Of a DNA stretch of 64,000 nt, positions 28,636 to 49,417 are shown piece by piece (the first letter of the stretch is position 1; each line of letters begins with the position of its first letter). The position numbers were made by a program, and so were the translations under genes. Location of the stretch: assembly GCA_013397455.1 (NCBI GenBank), contig VYZB01000116.1, positions 898,501 to 962,500 on the forward strand, read 5' to 3'. This DNA comes from Crotophaga sulcirostris. Taxonomy: Eukaryota > Chordata > Aves > Cuculiformes > Crotophagidae. The notes beneath the pieces are model-generated. The model searched no databases, was not told where the DNA came from, and saw only the letters and a list, made by a program, of their open reading frames with translations.

Positions 28636-29379
28636 TTCTTTGCTCTAACCATTTTGTCTGTCTATCTTGTCTTGTATTCAGTTTTCAAAGCAATTGCCAT
28701 GAAGAGCTTCCTTTTTTTGGTGCCTAAAAGGGAACAATAGATTTTTAAAATAAGCATATATATATATTTATATGACCATCTGTATATGCATATCATATCG
28801 ATCATATTTATACTTTAATATAACATGTTGAGAAGTTCAGGCTAAACAGAAATTAATATTTATTATTATTGTTTTTTATGAAAAGGTCTTTAAGTGCATC
28901 CTTAAATGCACATGACATTTAAAATTATTCCAGTGCTGGATTCCTGAAAAAGTAGATGACCTTTTCTCTTGAAATTGGAAAATGTTTTTTCCTTATCAGT
29001 TATATTATGCACAGAAGATGAGATGTTAACCAAGATGTTAAAATGTATTGTTTCCCTTTGAAAGCTAATCCTGTTCCTCATTTTCATTAATGTTGGCTCA
29101 TTCATTTTTCTTTTTCTTTCTTTCCTTTCCTTTTCTTTTGCAACTGTTTTTGCATGAAAATGCAGAGTAGCAATAAACAGATTTTTTTTAAGACTTGCTT
29201 TAAGACTCTTCTCTTTCAGATCCAGTTAAAGTTTTTAAGTTCAATATTGTAAGATTCGTATTCCTCAGTTCCGTAAACAAAAATAATGGAGAAATATAAT
29301 GAGGTGCAAAGCGATTTTCTAGCCCTCACTAATAAATAAATGCCAACAAAATGGGGATGGTGTAATGTCCATAATTTAA

Positions 29380-36347
<6,968 letters not shown>

Positions 36348-38360
36348 TGAGGGTGCGTAGGAGATGGGATGGGCAGTTCAGATAAAAAAAGAGAAAAGAA
36401 ATGAAAGCCATGCACAAAATGTATGTAATTTCAAAATCTGATCCCCATATCTGATCATTTAGAATCAAAATCTTGTTTGCAACATTCATGGCACAAAACT
36501 AGGGCTTCAAGTTGTTGGCTGCAGGCTTGGTCGGAGATAAATCGGGAGGGATTAAAGTTGTGTGAGATGCTGCTTTAAGAAGGGCATGCGTTTCAATAAT
36601 AGGCAGAAAAAGAAATCTGTCAGAAGATCTGTATTTATTTGATGCCACATACTGAATGAGTGCAACCTCAGTACATAAAAAAAAAAAGATTCTGTATCTT
36701 TATTGGCTGTTTAGATAACCTCTTGGGTATTATATATTTATTAGAGTTAGCCTTTCCTCAACCATCTGAGCTATGCAGTCTGCTCTTGACTCAAGAATCT
36801 TAGTATATTACTTTGCTCAGCACTGTCTCCAGATACCTGCTAGAAGCAATGACTGTTTGGAAGCTGTTGATTGTCCTTGGGATCAGAAGATGTCCCTGGT
36901 GATATTTAAAAACCTGCCACTTGCCTTCAGTGCTGCTCTTGCAAGTCAGCTTTTGCAGGTAGTGAGTTGTGATGGTCTGAACCCCAAACCCCTCCCTTTG
37001 GAGGCCAGTTCTCTCCATTTGGAGGCCATTTCTCCCCACAGCCCCTAGAAGGAGAAGATTGTTTTCCCCCTTTACCCTCCTTTGGAGTCCGAAGTTGCTG
37101 GCCTGTCCTAGCAAGGCCAACCTCTGGTGATCCCTGGTCATGATTTTGGCTGGTTTAAGGAGGACAGTCCAGTCTCATGGACGACTCAGCGTAACACTTG
37201 GCCACACATTGTCAATGCCGTCCCACATCATGAAAGACTGTACCCTTCTGATTTAAATGGGGGTTCAAGCATCTAAATGTGCAATGGGAAATTAAATACA
37301 TCATTGGACGTATTTCAAAATTGCTGATTTAATCATTTCCTTCTGCGCCCTACTGCGGTGATGTTATGAATTTATTTTTTACGTGATGGTTTTTCTTGCC
37401 CCACTTGCTGCTGCCACCACCACCATCTCCTCTTTTCCTTTTCTGTTGCGGTTGGGTTGGGTTTCTGTTTGGTTTTTTTTATTATTTCCAAGCTCCTTTC
37501 TCCTCTGCCCTGCTTCTGCAGAGCCTTTGTAGTTTACGATGGCAGTTTTATTTGCTTCTCCAAATTTCTCTGTGGTGCTTTGGTTTCATGCATTACTTTA
37601 CAGGGGCTTTTAATTTTTAATTTGTATTTATTCAGAGATGAGGGTCTTGAATAAATTAATATTAAAGATACCAAGCAGATAACTATTTTCATTCCCAATC
37701 CTATCACTAAACTAGTTTCTTTGGATCGTAGCTCTTACTTCTTTTGTACTCTGCACTGCTTGTTCTATTATAAAGCTCTTAGTTAAATAGGTACTTATTT
37801 TCTAAAAGTAGGAACTCGTACTTACCATGAAAAGTACTATCTTTACAGTAATGACTTCTGCATTTTCAGAGCCCAGGAACAAATAGCTCTGATGGCGGAT
37901 AGGAAAGAAGATAGACCTAAATAATCTTATTTCTGATAAAGATGATGAGTGAAAATTTGTGCCTCATGTGGGGCAAGGCCCAGCAACGCCAGGAACTGCC
38001 CAAACTCCTGTGATATGTGCAGGCTGCTCAGAACTTTGCAGAAATTGGCAACCATGGCAACAGTAATTGTAGGATGGACCTTCTTGAAGGAGTCGTCCTT
38101 AGGTATTTTGACTTTATTCACAGTTTGGTGAGATGGATTCACTTAGCCCTTTTTAGATTCTTTGAGATAGGCAACCAGCAGATGGAGGACACCAGTGCAG
38201 CTACAGGATTTTTGCTTCTGCACCCAGACGGTGGGGTCTTTTGGAAGGGTTGCTGGAGAGGTCTTAGCCATGAATTGCAACAGTCCCAAGTGCACCGGGA
38301 TAAGACATCACTCCTGCTCTGCTGCACTCCTCAGGTGACTGGTCTGGTTTTGTTTCTGTC

Positions 38361-38420
38361 ACAGAATCGTAGAATCACCTGGTCGGAAAAGACCTTTGAG
38401 ATCATCTATTCCAACTGTAC
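38361..38420 (-). mobile_element. CR1 LINE 3'-end fragment, antisense
   Basis: cacagaatcgtagaatcacc followed by tggtcggaaaagacctttga and gatcatctattccaac is the reverse complement of a CR1 3' end, with the 'ggaaaagacctttgagatcat' variant typical of a different CR1 subfamily from the 'ggaagggacctttaaagatcat' copies downstream. Similarity fades after about 60 bp. Confidence 0.7.
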
Positions 38421-39844
38421 AACCTTTCTGTCTCCTAGAGACAGTCCTCCAGTTAAATCTTTCAGGACCTGGATTTCCAGGGCCCACACTTTGTTCATAT
38501 CTCCCCTCTCCCCATCTCCCTTTTCCTGACAGGCCAGGCTCTATTGTCATGTTTTTATTTTCAAAAGCTCCAACAGCAGGTGATTGAAATTCTTCTTTGG
38601 CAGCTTCTTCCAAGCACTGAATTGGTGATTCTCCCAAAGGTGGTTGTCTGGCATGAACAGGGAAAGGTCTGTGCTCTTCGTCTCACCTGCATGTCCATCT
38701 TCCGGGCTCAAGCCTGGCAGGTGCTCGCTCAACAGAGACATCCCTGCAGAGGAACTTGGAGAAGTAACCTTCTCACTAAATCAGCATCCTCTGCCCTCAG
38801 GGCAGCTGCAGCCCTCCAAAACTCCTTGTACTTTAATGGCTTGGTGTCACTCTGGAGTGCAAGCTTACACCTGAGGACAGTAAATCTCACCACTTGTGTT
38901 CCCCACACCGCAGCTCCTTGTGCCACGCTCCTACAACAGCTTATCCATCACTGCCTCCCTCCTCTCCTGTTCACATCCCTTTCTGAGAGCCTCTGGGGAA
39001 GTTTTCAACTGAGACTCCTGTTCTCCTGGAAGGGCAGCAAGTTTGTTGTCTTCTTGCCCTTCTCTGCCTTTCTAAAAGCTCTTCCTCAGCTATCTAATTT
39101 TTTTTGCTTTTGTTAATTCTTTCCCCACCAGACTGGAGGGCAGTGGCAGACAAGGAACCAGGATTTGCATGTTGAGAAGCTGTGCTCTGGCTGACTTTTA
39201 ATTTTGCAAGTTGTGCTCATATGAAGTCTTTCCATGCCTGTAAAAGTCCTCTGCAGCATTACAAAAAGCAGCACCTTGTTACAAAGGGAGAATAACAGTG
39301 CTTTAAAGGCTACTGATCCATCTACATAAGACAAAGAGACGGTTCAGAGACTGACATATATGTTAAGCTAGGATTTGGTAAATAACTGTACCCAGTGCTC
39401 TGGAGCAGTGTGCTGGCTCATGTGGTAATGTTTGTGAAGCTATTTAGTACTGCCGGTAGTGGAATTACATAAAATTGGTCAAACCAAAAGAAGCAGCCTG
39501 TGATGTGAGGTCTGGGCTAGGTAGGTAATTTCCTGTACCGGTGGATGCCGAGCGCTTGCTGTAGGAGTCCTCTTGATTGCTTGTCACTGAGTGGAAAGCC
39601 TGCAGCCGACTGACACATCTGGAAATGCTGAATTTACAGGGGTTTTATTTATTTCTCTTCCTGACTCATGGACAAGATTGTAGGGTTTATCCTAACAGTT
39701 ATCACCTTGATAAGCTTATTACAACTCCGGCAAACTCATACAAAAAATATATTGTGTAATGGAGGCTTTACTGTTTGAAAACCAGCAGAGTCTGAGGTGT
39801 CTGAATAAGCAAAGATTGCTACCAGGCTCTAAGCAGTGTTCACC

Positions 39845-39975
39845 TGGGCTCATCCCCCGGCTCTCTGTGTGGCCTTGGGCAGGTTATTTCACCTTTCTGG
39901 CCCCATTTCTTACACTATAAGCTGGAGGAAGATGATGCCTCTCACGTGGTCTGTTGAGAGGATCTGGTGGATAAT
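39845..39975 (+). mobile_element. MIR-like SINE relic
   Basis: ctctgtgtggccttgggcag, then gttatttcacctttctggcc, ccatttcttacactataagc and gaggaagatgatgcctctca follow the MIR order ('gtgaccttgggcaagt', 'ttaacctct..gcctca', 'ctgtaaaatggggataat'). A clear but diverged copy. Confidence 0.65.
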
Positions 39976-40574
39976 GAGCCATGTTTTCCACTGGTACCAA
40001 TGATTGCCAGAGCTGCACAGAGCTGCAGTCGTGCTCAGCATCAGCGCAGGATGAGAAAGATGTGAAAGTGCTGGATGTGCAGTAATTTGCTGCCTGCCCA
40101 GAGCATAGGCGTACCAAAGGTCCTTGGAAACCTTCCCAACTTCTGCTCCAAGTCCAAAGTTGTATCTGTTTTCTCTGACATAAAAAATATAGCAACGTGT
40201 TTATTAATAACAGAACACTTGGGAAAACAAGACTCCCAATACGTGAAGCTTCCCTCTTGCCCTGAGGAAGGACAAGAAGTGAGGAGAGGACAAAGCTTTC
40301 AATAAGTTGCCCGGAGCAGTGCTGGAAGAGAAGCAGGTACTGCAGCAATGAGTGACAGATGAGAGGCTCGGCTGAATGACAGTCACCTTTTGTTGCACTC
40401 TGCAAGGATATAATTGTGTGCCCTTTTTTTAAACCCTGTTTAAAATCACGGTGCCCAGCAGCAAAATGGAATGTCTCCACCATAAAGGCATTAACAAGCC
40501 TTCTATGAACTTGTGTCCTCAGAGACAGATTTGTCTAAACAGCATCTTCATGGTGCCTGAGAACCAGAGATGCG

Positions 40575-40830
40575 TAGACAAATTGGAGGTAATTTAGAGA
40601 AGAGCAACACAAATGATTAAAAGACTGAAGGAAGTGATGTGAGAAAAAAAAGATTAAAAGATGTGAATATGCATGACTTGGCCTAATGACAGCTAAAGAG
40701 GGATAAATGTCTACAAGTATTTGAATCCCCAAGGAGAGGGTTGCCTAGAAGGATGCAAGGGGTATAGTGACAGTAAGGACCACTAGGATGAATTTGAGAC
40801 TTGGCAAATTAGTCTAAGCAAACACAAAGC
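40575..40830 (+). mobile_element. Old CR1/L3-type LINE fragment
   Basis: acaaattggaggtaatttag followed by agaagagcaacacaaatgat and taaaagactgaaggaagtga, then aaatgtctacaagtatttga, corresponds to the C-terminal reverse-transcriptase part of CR1/L3 LINEs ('..A.QMIKRL..', '..VFKYLK..'). Frameshifts and stops break the reading frame, and divergence is much greater than in the other copies, suggesting an ancient insertion. Confidence 0.6.
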
Positions 40831-41069
40831 CCACCTGAAAGTCCTGTATCTGCAGATGAAGGCAAGGAAAGATGATGGAGAGAAGGAGAAGAGGATTTAT
40901 GTCAAAAATGCTACAGTGCCTATGAGGTATATTTTGGCAGTGATGGAGAATGGCGTTTTGGAGGCAAGATCCTACAGAGAAGGGGGTTGCAGCTGTGAGA
41001 GAGCAGATGGAAGACCCCTGGTCTGTATTTAGGCTGTTTAGATGGTAGCATAATTTCTCAAGCACATTT

Positions 41070-41165
41070 TAAAGAGTGTCCAAAGTTACACAGCAGAGCA
41101 GCTTGCTGCAAGAAAATGAAGACTCTGACAAGGAATGAGCACAATCCCCACTCTGCTCTGCAGTG
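41070..41165 (-). mobile_element. Possible MIR-like SINE relic, antisense
   Basis: gagtgtccaaagttacacag followed by cagagcagcttg and, ~50 bp on, ccactctgctctgcagtg resembles the reverse complement of the MIR words for 'gaccttgggcaagt' and 'ggctctgcca'. Weak, and its ends are not visible. Confidence 0.4.
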
Positions 41166-44103
41166 AAAAGGAGGTAGTGATGTATTCAGAAGCTGATACC
41201 CAGTACCAGCATGTACAAATTACTTAAGTTCATCATAATAGGAAATTAATTGATCAATCAATGTACTTAAGCTTCAGGAAAGCAGTGCTGGAATAAGTAC
41301 GAAAAGGATGTTTCCAAGGGAGCCTAAGTGAATTAGGCACTAACATTCTATTACGATTCAATTAGGCTTCTTTGAAAAGCCCAGACTACCCTGATGCTTT
41401 GAAATCCATTTATGGGAAGAGCAGACAAATTCAAAAAGATGCCGTAATGAAAGTGCAAGAAGCTCCAATTTCTCTGAAAGTGAAAAATGCCAGGGATGAG
41501 CAGTAACCCCTGTGATTTCCCAGGGACGCGTTGCTGAAAGAGCTCCGATTTAAATGAAGCTTTTGCAGGCACACTCAGAGCCTGTGCAGCCTTAGAGAGG
41601 AAGAAGAAAAGGCAGAAGCAGCAACAGAATTGGTGCAGGAATATGCTCTTAGATATATATTGGAGAAAGAAACTGCATTAAATTTAAAAAAAAAAATGAG
41701 AATGCAGGTGAGATTAGAAGTTCCTTAAATTCCTCCCGTACTAAACTTCTACTTTTTTTTAAAGGAATACCCTTGACTGAAAATCTGCTGAATTATTTCT
41801 CAGAAGTTTAAATTGGTTCTAACGCATTTTCCTATTTTTTTACAAAATAATCCTCTGCTGTTGTTGAAGCAACAGGCTTACAAAGACCACGAGCAGCTCC
41901 TCACACAGGCTCACTTGCGTTGCCTTGTGCTGCCTGTGGTCCCAGCGCTCAGGACCAACCTCCAGAAACAAAACCTGCATTTTACAGTGTAGGCAAGAAG
42001 CATTTCGGAGAATTATTGTGGATGGATTCATGCGTCAGTGTGTTGTAGGGATGGACTTATCAGGAGTTTACTTGGTTCTATGAAGCATCTTAGTAGCTTC
42101 AGCCATTTTGTTGCTGGCAGCTGCTTTTGTGGTGCATCAGTGATTGAATAGGTGACTGCCCCTAAACAAAAGAAACACCACTCACTGCTGTAGTAACCTC
42201 TGGGAGAACTTAGGGGCTTTAGTCAGCAAGTTAGATATTGCATGGTAGGATTGAAGTATTTTTAAGTCTTGGTATCAGGTAAATTCCGAGTATGATGGAT
42301 CAATGATTTATCTTCCCACATATTTTAAAAACTCTCATCATATTACTGCCAGAAATACCTACCCATGTGCTGCTTTGCAAGCAGTTCGGAGAAGAGGACA
42401 ACAGCTCACTTAATACAGTGCTGATGGCATTACAGTGTTTAGTCAGCTGTGCTGCCATAAAGATGTCACGTTGAAACCTTATTTCAGAAAGACAGAGGGG
42501 CTGCTCTTTCCTTCTTGCTAGACACAAGATTTATGCATGTGGCATCCTGCCACCAAGCCACTGGGTGAATGCAGCGCCTGCGTACCAGATTTTCTGCCAC
42601 ATGCTTATCTCATGATACTCTGAGGCTGTCAACTGACATGCTACCAAGCCTTCTGGTTTAATCTGAAAGCAGCATTGCAATTCCAAGAAGTCAATATGGG
42701 CAATTAATAAATACCGAGCACACCAGAGAGCTTAGGTTGGGCTTTGATGTGACCTTGGGTGTAGGAATGTGCAGGGTACTGGAAACACCGCATGTCACTG
42801 TAGTAACTCGAGGTTAGATGTATCAAAGCAAGTACCCTCATTACCAGATAGCAAGGCAGCACTGTGCAAATCCAGCTCAAAAAGGCGTATTTCTGCAAAT
42901 GGCAAAGTAGTGCACCAACAGCTTTGGCTTTCCCAAACCAGCCAGTTCTCTACTGAGCTTGCACATGGAAATTTGGAGCTGGCGATATTCTGAATATCGA
43001 GTTGGGTAACCTGCTGGGGAAACCTGGGCTGGAAACGGTTGTGGGGAGGGACTGCTTACGTCACCACTCCAGTGCACTTTCTTGCTTGGTTGCCATGCTG
43101 TGTCCACAGCCACCTCCATCAGCGCAGCCCACTGGGAAATTCGTCACCTCACCGCAGAGTAGGCGTCAAGGGCTACCACCTGTGGGTTAGGGGGATTGGG
43201 TGGGTTTTATTAATTAAGAGTACCCTATTCTCATCTGAAGGAGATTTATGCAATGGGGAGCTGATGCTGCTTCAGATCTGTCCCCAGTGGCTTCCTCCAC
43301 CCAAGGAGGTCCTTCCTGCAGCTCTCATGTTGGGCTGGTGCAAGACATGGGGCAAGTCTGAACTCAGGGCTTATGTGAGATGACAAATTGCCTTTGTTGC
43401 TGTCAGAGGAATCGAATATATTCCTACTTCATAATGTTTTTAAAAATTCTCTTGGAATTGCACATAAAGAGCTGAAACAGCAGTTTGTTGGAGCAAAACT
43501 ATCGTAATGTGGATAATCTAACTTCTGTATTTGTATTTTTAGCTAAAGCCTGTTTCTTTAGGCTGATAGCACAAAGGGTCCTTTGTAGAAATAACAGTAA
43601 ACGAGAGAGACAGATGAGTTATAAGGCATAAGGGAAGCGTTATTTTAACCTCTCTGGGCATTACTTCAAAAATGTTAAAAATCTTGAGAGCTTTCCAGCG
43701 TAGCATTTAAGGAGCAGGAAATTTTACTCTGTAGCAGTAAATATATTTCCTTCTAAAACTAATTGTATATTGTTGTAGCCCAAGTCTATGCAGGAGCACA
43801 CTGAGAATCCTTTTGGAGAATACCTGTGAGGATTTTACTGGATTAGAGATTTGAGAATAAAAAGATTATTTTTAATGTGATACTGAAGAGGGTTTTGTAA
43901 CTGAGACTTAGAAGATACCAGAACAAAGCCCACTTGCAAGTAAGTACTCATAATACCAATATAATTAGTAGGAGAAGAAATGTCACAAAAAGTTTAGCAA
44001 AGTAAATGTCCTCATTCAAACTACCAGCCAGGAACAAAACCAACTGGTTTGTAATCTACTTTGTTCAAGCTCTGGCCTGCCTGCCAATATGAGATTAATT
44101 TAT

Positions 44104-44495
44104 CATAGAATCATAGAATAGTTTGGGTCGAAAGGGACCTTTAAAGATCACCTAGTCCAACCCTCCCCCCCACCCACCTCAATGACCAGGGACGTCTTCA
44201 ACCAGATCAGGTTGCTTGGAGTCCCATCGAACCTCACCTTGAATGTTTCCAGGGATGTGGCATCTACCACCTCTCTGGGCAACCTGTGCCAGTGCTTCAC
44301 CACCCTCATTGTAAAAAATTTCTTCCTTCTATCTAGCCTGAGTCTACCTTCTTCTTCTTTATAACCATTACTCCTTATCCTATTGCTACAGACCCTGTTA
44401 AAAAGTTTGTCCCTGTCTTTCTTATAAGCCCCCATTAATTACTGAAAGGCCACAGTAAGATGTCCCCAGAGTTTTCTCTTCTCCAGGCTAAAACT
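44104..44495 (-). mobile_element. CR1 LINE, antisense, 5'-truncated (~0.4 kb)
   Basis: It starts with the octamer tail atagaatcatagaatag, then tttgggtcgaaagggacctt and taaagatcacctagtccaac. On the minus strand it encodes the C-terminal end of the CR1 ORF2 reverse transcriptase, with FFTMRVVKHWHRLPREVVDA and SLETFKVRFDGTPSNLIWLK intact. Truncated before the catalytic part, so non-mobile. Confidence 0.92.
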
Positions 44496-44787
44496 TATGT
44501 ATGAACAGATTATTAGGAAAAGCCTTGAAAGGGTCGGCTTCAAGGTATAGTGGATCATGTTGATTATATATTATTCTTGAGTCAACACTGAGCTAATGAT
44601 AACATTTAGGCTTTCTCATAGCATGATTGTGACCTTCCCAGCACAGTGCCCAGGGCACATGGACACAGAAATTCCCACCAGAGGGGAGAATTAATCACCC
44701 TCTAGTTTGGGTTGACATCTAATTGTATACATCTCAATGTGGCATGGTCGGAACCATGCAGTCCCTTTCCCAGGAGCTGATGGCTTG

Positions 44788-44845
44788 CAGTTTTAGGTCA
44801 GAAGGGGACATTGGTATTCTCTGCTTCCCCTGGTGTGTGATACAG
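44788..44845 (+). repeat. Short dispersed repeat, copy 1 of 2
   Basis: Shares with 45531-45588 the ordered blocks cagttttagg, aggggcatt/aggggacatt, tattctctgcttc and tgtgatgcag/tgtgatacag. Both copies are in the same orientation and each has ggagctga some way upstream. The pattern recalls an old amniote repeat (gtcagaagggaccatta..tcatct), which I cannot name with confidence. Confidence 0.6.
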
Positions 44846-45530
44846 CCACTCAGCTCAGATTGCTCTGGGGACTGTGTTAAGTGTGTTGACTTAATCTGTA
44901 TTAATTATAACGTGAGTTTACACATGTCTAGCTGACAAGTAAATACTTGCTTGTATGTAGCTATTTAGGTGTCTGAATCTAGAGCTGAATCTCTCCCCAA
45001 AATGTTCACAGAATTAAGGAAAGATAAGATCTCCTAAGATTTTTCTTTCCTTGTTTTTTATGAAACACACTTGTGATTGCAGTCTGGTTGAAGATGCTAC
45101 TTTCAGTTTAGCCACTGAAATCAATATTGGTGAAATAGGTGCCTTGAAGGAGGCCAGATAGCATCTCTCAAAAGTTGCTGTGTCTCAAAAGTACTGTGTC
45201 CCTGATGACAAGAGCCTTTGCTCGTGCAGTAGTGGTACCCTGCCTCCTGCAGGATCACCCTGGCTGTGCATGGCACCACAAGGGTATCCAGCAGCAGCAT
45301 CGCTCAGCGCGGAGTTTATGGACTAATCCTTTGCTGGTGCAAAACCCAGGCAGCTTCCTTCATCCAATGGGAGCTATGCTGACCTTCACATCACCTGAAA
45401 AAAACAGTCCTGACAGTGTTCAAAAACTTCCCTAGCATTTTAAACAATAAATTCATTAGATTTTTGCATAATGGTGCCCATTTTCAAGGAGCTGAGGCAT
45501 GGTCTCCCATGTCTATGAATTGATAACTCC

Positions 45531-45588
45531 CAGTTTTAGGCTAAAAGGGGCATTAATATTCTCTGCTTCAACCTTGCATGTGATGCAG
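45531..45588 (+). repeat. Short dispersed repeat, copy 2 of 2
   Basis: Partner of the copy at 44788-44845, about 740 bp away in the same orientation. The similarity covers ~58 bp with scattered mismatches and one-base indels. It could be two insertions of one repeat family or an old local duplication. Confidence 0.6.
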
Positions 45589-48500
45589 GTTTTAGAACAG
45601 TGGTAAGTGATTCCCAGCAAAGACCTGAAAAATATTTCTACTTGTCCAGCCTGTGCCCACAGCCAAGTAGCAAGAAGAAAACACCCTTGGAGTTACAGGC
45701 GTAAACTGCAACTCCAGGGACCAGAGGTTGTTGTCTCCTGAATTTGGCAACGTGCCCTGAGCAGGTATTCTGCTGTTTTAATAAAAAACAGTAACATCAG
45801 TAGGTGCTGTCGATATTTCGTAGCTGCATAAGGAACAACTGAAAGGCACGAGAGAATGGAGAGCAAATAACAGATGGTAAGGAGGTTGAAATGCTTTACA
45901 GTGCTTATTCCAGTCTTAAATGAAAAGGATAATAGTAACAGGATATTTAGTACAATCATAGCTAACGGAGCTAGGAAGCCTTCATAAGGGAGAATCCAAA
46001 AGAATAAGGCTGCTGATTGCCTAAATCACTTGAATATTCTTAAATCAGTGAGGCTAAATGAAATTCACCCTTGACTATAGTGCTTAAAAGAGCTGGTGTG
46101 AAAAGCTGTTGGTTTATAAAAACCTCTCCTGTCTTCTAGAGATGCTGCAGTGGTGCATGCTTTTCAAATCCCTTGGTGAAAAACACTGCGATTATATGTA
46201 CCCTTCATGCCATCAGCGACGAATCCGAGTCATGACTGCGAACAGTCGTGCACACACACATACACACACCTAGAGCTGGCTTTTTCTAGTTGTTTGAGCG
46301 AAGAATAAGAGTGAAAAGTGACATCAGTTTTGATATGTGACATTAGCTTTCAAGGGGATGAAGGGGAGCAGCATGTTCTAATCATTATTCCTCTTCAAAA
46401 TAAGCCACGAACTCAGACAAAAGAGGAGAGAAAGGGGAGGGAGAAAATCCATGAGAGAAACAGAATCACATTTTCTCACTTATCTAATTAAAGAAAGGTG
46501 GGTAAAGAAGAGGGAGAGCTTGCCGTGCTCAGGCAGGGGTGATGCACCACTTACTCTGGGAAAAGTAGGAGATGGAGGTCATCGCTCTGCCAGGCCCATG
46601 GGAATTGTCTGTCCCTACTGGAGGGGTGCTGTCTTCCCAGTGCTAACTGACACTCGACTTTGGGACATCCTGCTTGTTGAATCTTATGTCTTAATTTAGT
46701 GGCACAACTGTTGTCATGTGTGTTTTGTCTTGGTTCATGGTACGGATGCTTCCAGTGCAAACCTGCCTTGTGAGCATCAGGGGCCACTCTGACACATCCC
46801 ACCACACTGAGGGAAGGTGTAGACTCTGCTATACGTTCCATGTATTTCACAACTTTATTTAAACTGCCCTTTAGCAACTTGTACTGCTTCCTGAGCAGCC
46901 TGCAGCGGGGATTAACCTCCTCCGTGGGGGTTGTCTGGCTTGTCCCCGGTACACCCACTATCCGCATTATTCCCATGTCCCAGTGCCACGTTTTGTCTTG
47001 GCTCCTCTGTAAGGTTAAACGCCCCCAGCCTTCTTAAAAAAAGCACTTCCTGAAATCAGAGCTTTGCCACCCACTGCCATATGTCCACTGCTGCCTCTCC
47101 TACAAGCTACCGTTTAATGACATTAAGATATCTGCAGCCAAGTGCCTGACATTTGTGACTCCAGGGAAGGGGAGCAGCCGTTTTACCCCTTAGAAAGTGC
47201 CCAAGAAATGGATTTCAGCAAGGGAAAGGAGAGGAGTATCTTCTTTTCTGATTTGGAGGTTGAGGAAGTGATCTTAAGCCTTACTTGGCCCTGTGCCACA
47301 CCAGAGGTAACAACGAGGAACCACAAACTTTGTACTCATGGTTTCTTTTCCAGAAGATGAGTGCTGTGATTTTTCTGTGCCTTTTGCATCACTTCTCTTT
47401 TTCGTCTGCAAACAGCTGCAGGGTGGCCAGACCGAAACTCTTTGTACCCAAAATTGCTGTGTCAAGGAGGGCTGGTGAGCAGGGGGCTGGGAGTCAGCCA
47501 GAGGTGCTGCCATGTGGGGTTAAGCTCCCCACGGGCAGGCACATCCTCCCTTTGACTGAGCTTGCACCAGGCTGACTTGGCTCTCTGGTAGGAGAGTGGT
47601 GTGAATTGCTCTTGGGAGGAGAAATCCTCGGTTGTCCTCCTAAATGAAGCTTGTTTCTTCAGTTTGGGTGGGGAAAAGGGAAGATTTGGAAGCAGTCCCC
47701 AGTGTCACTGCATCCTCACCTGCCTGGGCAGCCTGTTAGCTAGCTTAGGTCACATCCCTGCCCTCCCTTCCCACCATGTCCCTTCCTCATTCCCATCACT
47801 ATTCCTGCTGTGACCTGGCTCTCACACGCTGCAGGGACAGGCATGCTGCTGAAAAAGAAAGTGAGAGCCAAGTAGCTTCTGGAAGACCAGAGGCATCTGC
47901 AGGCCAGCAGATGCTGCTGGCACCCAGTGTTTCTCAGGACCAGTTGCATGGACCTCAGGAATATTTATTTGCATCCTGGCCTCAATCCCAATTGGGATCT
48001 TTGGATGCTGCTGCTATATGAATATTTATTACAACAGATGATTATCTTTTCTTGCTGCGCACCCTTAGTTTGCATCCTGTTTGCATTTCTCCTCGAGAAC
48101 CATGTTTTCCTATTACTCTGCTTTTCACTGCACTCTTGTGCTATGTTGTGATATAACCAATTACATATAAAAAGAAAAATCTGGGGATGGACTCATGGTT
48201 TTTCGATTGCAGTTTTCTCTCTTGGGGTTTGTTCTCCTTAAAGCCGCATTCAGTGACAGACAGCTTCATTTGCTCAGATGTCCTTTGCCCTCCGAGGTTT
48301 CATGTATTTATTTAGAAGATGAAACTTACTGTCAGTATTTGTATAGCACCCTCTGGAGTCTAACTTCCTCAAAATCTGGAAGTACATGATTTGTACAACA
48401 AATAAACCCTATTAATTAAAAGAATTTTAGCAAATTATCTGATATTATTCAGTTTCTGCTGTAGTAGTTGTTGAAAGCCACCCTATTTACAGGCTTTTGT

Positions 48501-48865
48501 TTCAATTTATAGTGGCAGAAAAGACTCGTTTTGGGTTGGTTTTTTTACAGTGCAGCAGCCACGCTCACATTTCAAGGTTAATTGAGAAAACTCGAAAGTT
48601 TAGTCTATGTCTCCAGTGCACAAGGTATTACATTCAGCTGAGTTCAAAATGGGCTTTTATTTCAGAAATCTTTCCATACAGCGCCGTGTAACGACAGTGG
48701 TCACCTTTTGAAGATTATTTTCATTCCCTGGGACCAAAACCAACCTGGGTTGGGGAGCCCTGAGGGCTGTGTTGTCTCTGTCCCACCCCATTACTAGGCA
48801 GCGCTTGTATGCAGCATCCATGACAAGTGTCTTTCCAGGTTGGGTGACAAGAGAGTGGTTTGTAG

Positions 48866-49252
<387 letters not shown>

Positions 49253-49417
49253 TAATCCCAATTTTCCATTTCTACTTTGCTCAAGAACCTAGTAGCCTCT
49301 CCCAGTGTTCAGATGCGGGTGTGATGTACGGTCCTGAAACAAGATTTAAAAGGAGCCTAATTTTCAGGAATTATTTTCTTGGGCAGAGACCATGATGTTA
49401 CCCTGTTGTCCTACAAG

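Noticed and set aside
36800..37141. Locally repetitive patch (ttggaggcca words) suggesting an LTR
   Set aside because: Only short repeated words are visible; no terminal repeats, primer-binding site or polypurine tract could be identified.
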